Of a DNA stretch of 64,000 nucleotides, positions 37,901-41,268 are shown one piece after another. The stretch lies in contig OX465119.1 in assembly GCA_949987565.1 (NCBI GenBank), positions 13,370,578 to 13,434,577 of the forward strand. Direction: 5' to 3'. The stretch comes from Luidia sarsii. Lineage: Eukaryota > Echinodermata > Asteroidea > Paxillosida > Luidiidae. The notes under the pieces were generated by a model. The model was given only the letters and a program-made list of their open reading frames with translations, searched no databases and was not told the origin of the DNA. The first letter of the stretch is position 1, and each line of letters starts with the position of its first letter. The position numbers and the translations under genes are program-made.

Positions 37901-40900
37901 TCGTGCTTGACACCTTCGAAAAATAGCGGCAAAGTGTCCAGAATCAGATAAATCGGTTTCATCGTTTACCAGGAAATAATTGTCAAAAGTGATCCATAAT
38001 AATTCAAAGCAAAGAGGGCCTCTCTCAAAGAAAAAAAACAATTTTCTGCGAGGATTGAAACGTCAAGCCCTGCAAATTATGGGGATTTGCATTTTGGTCA
38101 TTCAATTCTTACAAAATTTTAAAGAAGTTAAACACACACACACACACATTTCAAACATAGAGGATAAGAAACTCACACTGATTTGGGAATTGTTCATACT
38201 CAGGGCTCGACATAAGCACTAGCCCGACGGTCATTGTCTAGTAAAAAAAACTGCGGGCTAGTAAAATGACCCACTTTGCTAGCCCGGCGGACTAGTAAAA
38301 AGTAGACAGCAGTGTGGCGGCAAAAAACAATGCGGGCGGGGATGAGAAAGTAGAAACTAATAATTTGTTTTACTTGACCTAATAACCTTGTGTTAAATTC
38401 AATATTAATTATACAGGGCTAGTAAAACTTGCTGCAGGCTAGCAAAAAACTAAATTTACTAGCCTGGTGGGCTAGTTAAAAAAAAAATAAGCGCAATGAC
38501 CCTGTCTACCAATTGTATCCAGCCCCCATGGCTGTGGTGGACAAAGGGTTGGCATGTGATGACCCTGTCTATAAATTTGTATCCAGCCCCATGGCTGTGA
38601 TGGACAATGGGTTGGCATGTGATGACCCTGTCTATAATTTTGTATTCAGCCCCATGGCTGTGGGTGGGACAATGGGTTGGCATGTGATGACCCTGTCTAT
38701 AATTTTGTATTCAGCCCCATGGCTGTGGGTGGGACAAAGGGTTGGCCAGCGATGATGACCCTGTCTACCAACTGTATCCAGCCAACAGGCCAGTGGGTAG
38801 ACAAAGGGCTTGCTTGAGACGATCCTAGTCTTCCGTTTGTATTCCAGCCACCTGCTATGCATGGTAGACAAAGGGTTTGTAGAGATGACCCTAGATAGAT
38901 CTTCCCATTGTATTCCAGCTGCCTGCTTGGTAGACAAAGGGTTGGCTTGTGAACTTAAGAGGGCCTGGGTGGATTAGTGTTATTAGATAATTTCTTTGTG
39001 TACAACTGCTTACACACAGGCATTCATCTCCACAGGTGTATACACACATAGCATAGATCTACTTTTTACTGGCTAGATGAAGAGTTCAACAAACTTTTAA
39101 AACTTTCCAGTAGCAAACTTAGGCCCCCCCCAAAAAAAAAAAATAGTTCCGCTTCCGATTACATGGCATTTCAAAATAGGGTAGGTAGGTAGGGAATTTT
39201 GTTTTTGACATTTTTGGGGGGTAGTTACTAATCATATGGAGGCATCTGCATGTGGTCAAGCTTTTAAGGGTAATAATAAAACGATCAAATTACACATTGA
39301 ATTTTTATCATCATTGTTTCCCGATAACAATGCTAGGTTCGAAGGCTAGAAACTTGGGGCAGTCAGGTAACCGGAAGCAGAATTATTATTATTTTTTAAT
39401 TGTATTTTTTGTCCTGAGGGCCAATGTTAGGGGTACTTAGGCCTATAGTACATAATTTGTCAAAATGCTACATTTGGAAGAAAATACAAAACGTGAGATT
39501 ATAATATCAAATTCACCCAAATCTTTGAAAAGATTACAAGTGATTCATTCTTTTTTGTTGGAGAAGTATAAAGTCAGTGTGCGGTAACACCATGGAAAAT
39601 TCTCTTTTGTGAGTACGTATGTGGTTCTGTAAAGAGGCGGAGGAACTTGACGTTTTGCTTACATGTTTGTCTTATGGAGACAAAACACTTTTGGTGTGAC
39701 TTCAAATGGTAAATCAAGGTTTTGTAACCAAAAGTGACTTGTTTCTATTTTCAACCCATTTGTGGCCAAAAAAGTAGGTCTAAAATTAGTTTTCATAATT
39801 CATATTTCATATCTTTTTACATTTATATATTCATTAAGTATGCATTAATTATGTGTAGAACTTAATGTTGCTACACAACCATGCTAAAGACCAAAAAGTA
39901 AAATGAGATACATATCAAACTGGACCATGGGGGTGACATTTCTAAGGCATTGCTCAGAATGCAAACATGTTTCAGCATCCAACTTTAGTTGCGGTAACCG
40001 TAAACCTTGTCCTGGATGAGGGTTACGGTTACCGCAACTACATCCAACTTAGTACTAGTACTACTCACTACTCAGTACTACTACTAGTACTAGAGTAGTG
40101 AGTAGTACTAGTACTACTCACTACTCAGTACTACTACTAGTACTAGAGTAGATTACCGGTAGTAGTAGTACTAGTAGTAGTTAGTACTAGTATTACTACT
40201 TGACTAGTACTAGCACTAGTACTAGTAGTAAGTAGTACTAGTAAGTACTAGTAAAGGTAGTAACTAGTAGTACTACCATCTTATTCCTCCATGGTACTAC
40301 TAGTACTACAGTACTAGGCCTAGTACTACTACTACTACTAGTACTAGTACTTTAGTAGTACTACTGTACTAGTGTACTAGTAGTAGTACTACTAGGCCTA
40401 GAAGTAGTAGTACTAGTAAGTACTAGTAGTAGTACTAATCTACTAGTACTAGTACTAGGCCTAGTAGTAGTACTAGTCCGAGTAACTTGGAGTTTTTTGG
40501 ACACTTACAATCGTCCTTTTTTTAATTTTGAGAGAGTCGGGCGATTTTTTCGCCCGACTCACTCCCTCAAAATTTAAAAAAAGGCAATTGTAAGGGTCCA
40601 AGTTACTCGGACTAGCCTAGTACTAAGTAGTAATGTACTTATGTAGTGATCGTAGGCCTGTTTTACTTTTAGTACTACTACTAGTACTAGTACTAGTAGT
40701 ACTGGCTGCAATACTGCCAGTGCCAAGTGCCAGTACTGTCAGTGTCAGTGAGTGATGGCAGTACTCCAGTACTCAGTAGTCAGTACACTACAATTTAATA
40801 CAAATAAAGTAAAAGTCTAAATAGTACACTACTGAGTACTGTCTACTGAGCTGAGTACTGAGGCTAAGCACTACCGATGCTTTTGCCATTTATGGGCAAG

Positions 40901-41268
40901 AAACTGTCCCCGTTATTCTTCAGGAATCTGGGGGGGGGGGGGGGCGGTGGTGAAAGCCGTGGAGGCAGGGCGAGGAGGGGGGAGGGCCTAGGGCCGTAGG
41001 GGGGCACACACCGACCTGTGGGGGCACTGTCGATGATCCGCAGGTCGTAGGAGCCGGCGCAGCGGTAGTTGGCCGCCGTGCCGTTGTCCCAGACCACCAC
41101 CACCTCCTCGGGCGACTCGAAGCTCCGCACCGTGCCGACGTGCCCCTCGCCGCCGTCCTGCTTGCCCCACTTCCAGTCGGGGCCCCGGACCACCCTGGCC
41201 CCGACACCCTCCATCATGCTGGCCCGGACATTGGAGTTTCGCGCCGGCCTTATGTCCATCGTGGCCAT
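7134..41268 (-). CDS. MIB1: Mind bomb 1 E3 ubiquitin ligase gene, exons 1-12 of an incomplete spliced CDS
   Basis: The spliced product is the N-terminal ~620 residues of MIB1, a RING E3 ligase that ubiquitinates Delta and Jagged tails in signal-sending cells so that the ligands are endocytosed and Notch is activated. Exons in transcript order: 41016-41268, 37742-37913, 36281-36515, 35282-35348, 34183-34316, 33617-33693, 31300-31486, 30643-30784, 29919-30051, 24243-24350, 22937-23134, 7134-7285. All junctions are AG/GT and phases agree, apart from one missing base in the 29919-30051 exon. Domain order is MIB/HERC2, ZZ zinc finger, MIB/HERC2, two MIB repeats, ankyrin repeats, closely matching vertebrate MIB1 as I recall it (human ~1006 aa). 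The C-terminal ankyrins and RING fingers are expected left of position 1. MIB2 is the alternative; the near-identity of the MIB/HERC2 and ankyrin blocks favours MIB1. Confidence 0.95.
7425..7590. repeat. Degenerate inverted pair of hammerhead-like ends
   Basis: Opens with GTTGCAAACTGCTCACTGAC; two diverged copies of the block meet around AAAGCCTTTGCC. Same architecture as 3478-3618 and 20395-20556. Confidence 0.7.
7780..8060 (+). mobile_element. tRNA-derived SINE, degenerate copy
   Basis: A leader (GTGATCCCTGGAGATATACG, CTTCTGACTGGTGCCCCCAC), then a decayed tRNA-like part from 7935 and the tail CAGTCAAAGTCTTCTTCG. The leader recurs at 33478, 45425-45500, 47380 and 53040-53175. Confidence 0.65.
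8100..8260 (-). mobile_element. tRNA-derived SINE, better preserved copy
   Basis: On the minus strand, 8118-8188 reads GGCTGGATAGCTCAGATGGA then a B box (TTGGGTTCAAGTCCC) and the closing GGTCCAGTCC, a complete tRNA-like cloverleaf outline. It is followed by the SINE tail. Confidence 0.7.
8270..9290. other. No gene seen
   Basis: Intron sequence. An alternating purine-pyrimidine stretch at 9095-9127 (TATACGCGCGCGTACGCGCG) could adopt Z-DNA. Nothing else recognised. Confidence 0.45.
9291..9543. mobile_element. MITE with TGTGACCCGGCACA inverted ends
   Basis: Ends TGTGACCCGGCACA and TGTGCCGGGTCACA with ATAT-type flanks; AT-rich interior. A 5' part recurs at 11724-11940 and a full diverged copy at 58231-58481. 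Confidence 0.8.
9803..9960 (+). repeat. Short hairpin and hammerhead-like element end
   Basis: CAACTTACTATGG and CCATAGTAAGTTG form a perfect 13-bp stem at about 9806-9836. Then the GTTGCAAACTGCTTACTGAC flank and, from 9911, a plus-strand hammerhead-like block. Confidence 0.65.
10058..10353. mobile_element. TTAA-flanked MITE, AAGCCCCTACACAACATTGG family
   Basis: TTAA plus AGCCCCTACACAACATTGG at the left and CCAATGATGTGTAGGGGCTTTAA at the right. Further copies at 29440-29823 and 46590-46963. TTAA target preference is typical of piggyBac and Kolobok transposons. Confidence 0.75.
10360..10857. other. No gene seen
   Basis: Intron sequence with a C/A homopolymer patch near 10676-10712. Confidence 0.4.
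10858..11158. repeat. G-rich minisatellite
   Basis: Short units such as GTGGGATGGAGTGGGGTAGA and GTGGGCTGGG in tandem; strong G-quadruplex potential on the plus strand. Confidence 0.8.
11159..11723. other. No gene seen
   Basis: Intron sequence; ACATGT repeats near 11458-11480 only. Confidence 0.4.
11724..11940. mobile_element. Partial TGTGACCCGGCACA MITE
   Basis: Left end TGTGACCCGGCACAGCGACA with the same inner order (ACGCCT, TCTTCTCAATTCGATAAA) as 58231-58481; the right end is missing. Confidence 0.65.
12090..12362 (+). mobile_element. 5'-truncated Penelope-like copy with internal duplication
   Basis: Pyrimidine-rich 3' region in which CCCTCTTCTCACTAATCCCT and the following ~60 bp occur twice, then the hammerhead-like end at 12308-12355. 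Confidence 0.75.
12775..13880. repeat. Polypurine GAGACA microsatellite with minisatellite structure
   Basis: About 1.1 kb of (GA)n and GACAGA units with longer duplications, ending in GGGGAGG-rich sequence. Long Ser/Leu-rich open frames on the minus strand (up to 431 codons) are products of the repeat. Confidence 0.95.
13881..14714. other. No gene seen
   Basis: Pyrimidine-rich patch at 13961-14020, then intron sequence without recognisable coding or repeat content. Confidence 0.4.
14715..14815 (-). repeat. Hammerhead-like element end
   Basis: TTGCAAACTGCTCACTGACT flank then a diverged minus-strand copy of the hammerhead-like block (CCTGACGTTTCAATCC). Confidence 0.65.
15340..15530. repeat. 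Inverted pair of hammerhead-like ends
   Basis: A diverged minus-strand end (15345-15440) and a clean plus-strand end (15478-15525), separated by a short A/T-rich spacer. A still more decayed form precedes at 15198-15255. Confidence 0.7.
15545..15660 (-). repeat. Hammerhead-like element end
   Basis: Starts GATATACACAAATGTTGCAA and ends TTTCTCAAAGGCAGAG; nearly identical to 48597-48705. Confidence 0.8.
16062..16432. mobile_element. TTAA-flanked MITE, GGCCCAATACAACATTGG family
   Basis: Opens TTAAAGGCCCAATACAACAT and closes with its complement ending GGGCCTTTAA. Same inner order as 61686-62041; part of a copy at 50885-51195. Confidence 0.8.
16668..17348. repeat. GA microsatellite grading into (GGGA)n
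   Basis: GAGACA and (GA)n to 17060, then uninterrupted GGGAGGGA from about 17170 to 17345. Plus-strand quadruplex potential. Confidence 0.95.
17690..17795. repeat. 23-bp tandem repeat
   Basis: Four to five units of GACAGAACGTGGAATCTGAG with minor changes. Confidence 0.8.
17796..18130. other. No gene seen
   Basis: Intron sequence, no recognised feature. Confidence 0.4.
18131..18952. repeat. (TC)n microsatellite interrupted by an assembly gap
   Basis: CT/TC dinucleotide runs with TCTCCC interruptions on both sides of the N run; the gap probably reflects unresolved repeat length. Confidence 0.95.
18401..18600. other. Assembly gap, 200 N
   Basis: Exactly 200 N, a placeholder size, so real distance is unknown. 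Confidence 0.99.
18953..19760. other. No gene seen; GGGA and CTCTC patches
   Basis: A GC-rich stretch at 18950-19140 (contains GCGCTTGCACGCGCAAGCGC, a short palindrome) shows no coding match. GGGA repeats near 19200-19235 and CTCCTC repeats near 19380-19475. Confidence 0.45.
19761..20157 (+). mobile_element. 5'-truncated Penelope-like copy with target-site duplication
   Basis: GAAATTCAATCC occurs on both sides (19761-19772 and 20146-20157). Inside is the same 3' segment as 3645-4022, including the frame ending ...QHPGG in a diverged form and a hammerhead-like end at 20095-20140. Confidence 0.85.
20395..20556. repeat. Inverted pair of hammerhead-like ends
   Basis: Two copies meet around AGGTAGAGACCT; long palindrome. 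The right side continues through CATTTTGGTAATTTTAGTCA to GTTTGCAACATTTTTG. Confidence 0.85.
20690..20890 (+). pseudogene. Penelope-like reverse transcriptase remnant
   Basis: A short stretch reads [17 protein letters not shown] in one frame, the catalytic-aspartate region of a Penelope-like reverse transcriptase. It is preceded by an in-frame stop and followed by a frame change before a segment of [14 protein letters not shown] type. Non-functional. Confidence 0.7.
21176..21775. mobile_element. ~600-bp fold-back element
   Basis: Left arm (GGGTATAGATGACAAACT, TTTTTATCGCACA, AATTCTTTTCTCCAAAAACT) is mirrored by the right arm through the centre near 21480. The arms cover nearly the full length, with scattered mismatches. 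The centre is GC-rich (GCGCGCATGCAGCTGCGCGC). Confidence 0.8.
21776..22404. other. No gene seen
   Basis: Intron sequence. A segment near 22250-22400 repeats that of 20165-20400 (TGATATTCATTTGAATATTTG; TCACTCAATGTCCAATATCA), so both copies of the hammerhead pair share their left flank: a longer dispersed element. Confidence 0.5.
22405..22505. repeat. Inverted pair of hammerhead-like ends, diverged
   Basis: Minus-strand end at 22417-22457 and a diverged plus-strand end to 22500 (GGATCGATACGCCAGGCCC). Confidence 0.7.
22540..22800 (+). mobile_element. SINE tail and hammerhead-like fragment
   Basis: B-box-like GTTCAAGTCCCGCTCCAGTC and CAAAAGTTTTCTTTGCC tail, then CCGATGAAGGTTAGCAG with stem GGTT/AACC and GAAACGTC at 22741-22779, a different and better preserved hammerhead-type core. 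Confidence 0.55.
22937..23134 (-). CDS. MIB1: MIB1 exon 11: two ankyrin repeats
   Basis: 66 codons in phase 0: [40 protein letters not shown], then [20 protein letters not shown] and CHPSLQ. This covers two ankyrin repeats of the MIB1 array. The acceptor is TCCTGCAAG before GACAAG; the donor is CTGCAG before GTAGGT. An 11-bp satellite occupies the intron from about 60 bases before the acceptor. Confidence 0.95.
23199..23490. repeat. 11-bp satellite TACAATGGTCC
   Basis: About 26 near-perfect units. Open in several frames because of the repeat; starts about 60 bases before the MIB1 exon 11 acceptor. Confidence 0.97.
23530..24235. repeat. Polypyrimidine tract (CCTCCTCTTCC) between MIB1 exons 10 and 11
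   Basis: ~700 bp almost free of purines on the plus strand, with 100-bp-scale duplications (CTCTCAATCTCCCCTACACC). In the MIB1 transcript it is polypurine; the DNA could form H-DNA. Confidence 0.9.
24243..24350 (-). CDS. MIB1: MIB1 exon 10: ankyrin repeat
   Basis: Exactly 36 codons in phase 0: [20 protein letters not shown] then [16 protein letters not shown], one ankyrin repeat with the [13 protein letters not shown] helix-turn-helix signature. Acceptor GACGGCAG, donor GAG before GTAAGG. It is flanked by a 43-bp minisatellite upstream and a 700-bp polypurine intron downstream in transcript sense. Confidence 0.95.
24436..24735. repeat. 43-bp minisatellite
   Basis: Units of GAGGATTGTGGAGGATTGAG plus a variable part (GCAGGTATGAACATTT or GAAGGTTGTAAAATTT), period about 43 bp. 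Confidence 0.85.
24736..25325. other. No gene seen
   Basis: AT-rich intron sequence without recognised features. Confidence 0.4.
25326..26330. repeat. Polypurine GAGACA microsatellite and 22-26-bp minisatellite
   Basis: GACAGA units to 25870, then tandem GGAGAGAGGGCAGGAGAGAG units to 26330. Open frames are repeat artefacts. Confidence 0.95.
26425..27003. repeat. (CAGC/CCAG)n tetranucleotide array
   Basis: GCCAGCCAGCCA with AACC and AAAG interruptions for ~570 bp. The minus strand encodes repetitive Ala-Gly-Trp-Leu only as an artefact. Confidence 0.97.
27035..27172. mobile_element. Partial TTACGATGCATCG MITE
   Basis: ACGATGCATCGCAACTCAAT to AGTTTTGGTGAAATCACC; same family as 45035-45140, left terminus lost. 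Confidence 0.65.
27175..27790. repeat. 167-bp satellite, about 3.5 units
   Basis: CCCAAAAGATTTCTTTGCAT recurs at 27351, 27518 and 27685 (167-bp steps), with TTCCATCGTTAACAGGGAAC and TGCCTTTGAGAATGCAGCGG. Confidence 0.9.
27791..28850. other. No gene seen
   Basis: Intron sequence; the first ~100 bp is a decayed unit of the preceding satellite. Confidence 0.4.
28851..29033. mobile_element. 183-bp MITE with 46-bp inverted ends and 9-bp target duplication
   Basis: Both ends begin CGCAGTGGCTGTTGTTACGG; the 46-bp arms differ at one base. TTTCAAATA lies directly outside at 28842-28850 and 29034-29042. A 9-bp duplication is typical of Mutator-like (MULE) elements. Confidence 0.9.
29043..29439. other. 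No gene seen
   Basis: AT-rich intron sequence without recognised features. Confidence 0.4.
29440..29823. mobile_element. CTACACAACATTGG MITE, diverged copy
   Basis: Left CTACACAACATTGGTAAGAT and right ACCAATGTTGTGTAGG; interior CACGGGTGTGCTATTCCATG matches 46590-46963. Confidence 0.75.
29919..30051 (-). CDS. MIB1: MIB1 exon 9: start of ankyrin region, with apparent 1-base deletion
   Basis: Encodes [20 protein letters not shown] then [10 protein letters not shown]. After AAC the frame breaks: the strand reads AACGGGACGCC where AACGGNGACGCC would give Asn-Gly-Asp-Ala. Adding back one base restores [15 protein letters not shown] up to the GTGAGT donor and fits the phase of exon 10. The likely cause is a lost G in a short G run, either an assembly or read error or a real frameshift in this haplotype. 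Acceptor TCTCCCAG. Confidence 0.9.
30065..30345. repeat. ~62-bp minisatellite next to MIB1 exon 9
   Basis: Units of ACTAGGTTTAGCTAACTCAT, AGCCAACTTGAT and GGGTTTGGCTATTA, in the intron just upstream (transcript sense) of the exon 9 acceptor. Confidence 0.85.
30418..30633. repeat. (GGGA)n array abutting MIB1 exon 8 donor
   Basis: About 53 perfect tetranucleotides. In the MIB1 transcript it is (UCCC)n starting nine bases inside the intron; the plus DNA strand can form serial G-quadruplexes. Confidence 0.98.
30643..30784 (-). CDS. MIB1: MIB1 exon 8: end of second MIB repeat
   Basis: Encodes [20 protein letters not shown] and then [16 protein letters not shown] plus a Ser/Gly-rich tail ending NSSG. 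Acceptor CCGCAG, donor TCAG before GTAATC. Nine bases past the donor, the intron becomes an uninterrupted CCCT/GGGA tetranucleotide array of about 215 bp, an unusual setting for a 5' splice site. Confidence 0.94.
31118..31182. repeat. (TCTA)n microsatellite
   Basis: TATCTATC repeats ending in ACATGTACAT. Confidence 0.95.
31300..31486 (-). CDS. MIB1: MIB1 exon 7: second MIB repeat
   Basis: Encodes [15 protein letters not shown], a Ser/Gly/Thr-rich variable linker, then [20 protein letters not shown] and [12 protein letters not shown] of the second MIB repeat. Acceptor TACTCAAG before GTGGAC, donor CCG before GTGAGT, exit phase 0. The intron on its acceptor side holds the 120-bp histone-stem-loop satellite. 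Confidence 0.94.
31535..32400 (-). repeat. 120-bp satellite carrying a histone-type 3' stem-loop
   Basis: GGAAGGTTTGCGGTGACAC starts at 31743, 31863, 31983, 32103, 32223 and 32343, a strict 120-bp step. On the minus strand each unit reads GTTACCGGCTCTTYTCAGAG then CCACACACTCC and TTGAAAGAGAAG. Flanked by AATC tetranucleotide repeats. Confidence 0.93.
32493..32556 (+). repeat. Histone-stem-loop repeat, single inverted copy
   Basis: AGCTCTTTTCAGAGCCACAC, TCCTTGAAAGAGAAGTGCTA and CACCGCAAACCTTCC on the plus strand, opposite in orientation to the array before it. Confidence 0.85.
32600..32685 (-). repeat. Hammerhead-like element end, diverged
   Basis: GACGTTTTCGATCCTAGCAC on the plus strand followed by a decayed inverted half. 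Confidence 0.6.
32890..33450 (+). mobile_element. tRNA-Ser-derived SINE cluster with nested element
   Basis: A full tRNA-like head (32904-32977) and tail (AAATATTTTTATCAGGCACC), interrupted at 33027-33097 by a hammerhead-ended fragment. A second partial copy follows at 33178-33260, then a palindromic unit (TGTAATTCAATGAGG, CTTGCTCGACGTGATAA). Confidence 0.75.
32904..32977 (+). ncRNA. tRNA-Ser(AGA)-like SINE head
   Basis: CAGCTCGG/CCGAGCTG acceptor stem, A box TGGACAAGTGG, anticodon loop CTAGAAA (anticodon AGA), B box GGTTCGAATCC. A real tRNA-Ser needs a long variable arm, which is mostly lost here, so this is a SINE promoter region and not a functional tRNA gene. Confidence 0.7.
33451..33540 (+). 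repeat. SINE leader fragment
   Basis: GTGATCCCTGGAGATATACG and GCTTCTGACTGGC, shared with 7835-7890 and 47380-47435. Confidence 0.6.
33617..33693 (-). CDS. MIB1: MIB1 exon 6: end of first MIB repeat
   Basis: A 77-nt exon encoding [19 protein letters not shown] and then SYPSGNR. It completes the first MIB repeat, with the SYPSGNRWTFNP motif split across the junction with exon 7. Acceptor CCATCTCCAG, donor AACAG before GTTGGC. Confidence 0.94.
33800..34105. repeat. 85-bp minisatellite
   Basis: TGACTAGTCTGAAGCAAGGC recurs at 33877, 33961 and 34046, with CCTCCATCCCTATTGGTGGT. Confidence 0.9.
34183..34316 (-). CDS. MIB1: MIB1 exon 5: first MIB repeat
   Basis: Encodes [20 protein letters not shown] followed by GGWTDGMFE, the start of the first MIB repeat (an SH3-like module that binds a ligand-tail segment). 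The N-terminal stretch [18 protein letters not shown] replaces a variable linker of the vertebrate protein. Acceptor TTTGTCAG, donor GAG before GTAAAC, exit phase 0. Confidence 0.94.
34675..35212. repeat. (GA)n polypurine tract between MIB1 exons 4 and 5
   Basis: GAGAGA and GGGAGAGA for ~540 bp; Leu/Ser frames on the minus strand are artefacts. Confidence 0.95.
35282..35348 (-). CDS. MIB1: MIB1 exon 4: linker to the MIB repeats
   Basis: A 67-nt exon encoding [20 protein letters not shown], which corresponds to the segment after the second MIB/HERC2 domain. The acceptor is a T-rich tract ending CAG; the donor is CTTG before GTAAGG. A polypurine (GA)n tract lies about 70 bases beyond the donor. 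Confidence 0.93.
35695..35985. repeat. GACCGACT-type tetranucleotide-derived repeat
   Basis: Irregular (GACC/GACT/AACC)n over ~290 bp. Confidence 0.85.
36001..36252 (-). repeat. CTAG-rich dispersed repeat, copy 2
   Basis: TTTTTACTAGGCTAGTAAAC to GGGCTAGTGCTAAGGTCGAG; lies in MIB1 intron 3, 29 bases from exon 3, in opposite orientation to copy 3 in intron 1. Confidence 0.9.
36281..36515 (-). CDS. MIB1: MIB1 exon 3: second MIB/HERC2 domain
   Basis: Starts after TTCTCCAG and reads [19 protein letters not shown] followed by the second MIB/HERC2 domain, with [25 protein letters not shown] and [15 protein letters not shown] blocks. It ends in GGCATG before GTGAGT at phase 0. In MIB1 the paired MIB/HERC2 domains and the ZZ finger form the first substrate-recognition unit. 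A CTAG-rich dispersed repeat lies 29 bases beyond the donor, and one arm of the inverted duplication starts 14 bases before the acceptor. Confidence 0.95.
36529..36789 (+). repeat. Inverted duplication, left arm (MIB1 intron 2)
   Basis: CACAAAGAAATTCTCTAACA through CATCATCGCTGGCCAACC; its complement occurs at 38740-39000 with about eight differences over 261 bp. Confidence 0.95.
36960..37735. repeat. 68-bp minisatellite abutting MIB1 exon 2 donor
   Basis: About 11 units of ATCACCTCAGTGAGACACGG, CATTGCCACCACCTTCTGCA and TTTGTCTGTC, 68-bp step. Confidence 0.95.
37742..37913 (-). CDS. MIB1: MIB1 exon 2: ZZ-type zinc finger
   Basis: Encodes [12 protein letters not shown], then a ZZ finger with three visible Cys-X2-Cys pairs (CDTC, CAEC, CTAC) and [11 protein letters not shown] supplying the terminal histidines. 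The ZZ module sits between the two MIB/HERC2 domains. The acceptor ends GAAG before GTGTC; the donor is ACAG before GTGAGT. The length of 172 nt is not a multiple of three, so skipping this exon would shift the frame. It is bracketed by a 261-bp inverted duplication in introns 1 and 2, and a 68-bp minisatellite begins directly past its donor. Confidence 0.95.
37985..38110. repeat. Decayed hammerhead-like element end
   Basis: GGATTGAAACGTCAAGCCC and GGGATTTGCATTTTGGTCAT match the family flank. Confidence 0.5.
38203..38480 (+). repeat. CTAG-rich dispersed repeat, copy 3
   Basis: GGGCTCGACATAAGCACTAG to ACTAGCCTGGTGGGCTAG; in MIB1 intron 1. Confidence 0.9.
38505..38745. repeat. ~60-bp minisatellite
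   Basis: Four units of GATGACCCTGTCTATAA, TTTGTATCCAGCCCCATGGC and ACAATGGGTTGGCATG, continuing into the right arm of the inverted duplication, whose sequence is a diverged version of the same unit. Confidence 0.85.
38740..39000 (-). repeat. Inverted duplication, right arm (MIB1 intron 1)
   Basis: Complement of 36529-36789 at about 97% by eye; together the arms flank only exon 2. Confidence 0.95.
39001..39986. other. No gene seen
   Basis: AT-rich intron sequence. 39585-39660 loosely resembles the histone-stem-loop satellite (CACCATGGAAAATTCTCTTT). Confidence 0.4.
39987..40039. repeat. 53-bp hairpin
   Basis: AGTTGCGGTAACCGTAA and TTACGGTTACCGCAACT with a ~17-nt loop. Confidence 0.85.
40046..40760. 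repeat. CTAGTA/GTAC palindromic microsatellite
   Basis: Irregular TAGTACTAGTACTAC sequence rich in ACTAGT and GTAC palindromes, split by the hairpin MITE at 40477-40611 and fading into CAGTACTG repeats. Confidence 0.9.
40477..40611. mobile_element. 135-bp hairpin MITE, TCCGAGTAACTTGGA ends
   Basis: Near-complete palindrome centred on GGGCGATTTTTTCGCCC, flanked by CTAG on both sides. Half copies at 51093-51170 and 52718-52800. Confidence 0.85.
41016..41268 (-). CDS. MIB1: MIB1 exon 1: start codon and first MIB/HERC2 domain
   Basis: Translation starts at the ATG at 41268 ([19 protein letters not shown]) and runs into the first MIB/HERC2 domain, with [13 protein letters not shown] and [12 protein letters not shown] blocks followed by [14 protein letters not shown]. 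This domain helps bind Notch-ligand cytoplasmic tails. The exon ends ACAG before GTCGGT, leaving phase 1, which joins the next exon as a Gly codon. The 5' extension before [10 protein letters not shown] is longer than in human MIB1, where the homologous block starts within about ten residues; methionines a few codons downstream could be used instead. The exon and its upstream flank are GC-rich compared with the window, as expected near a promoter. Confidence 0.95.
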
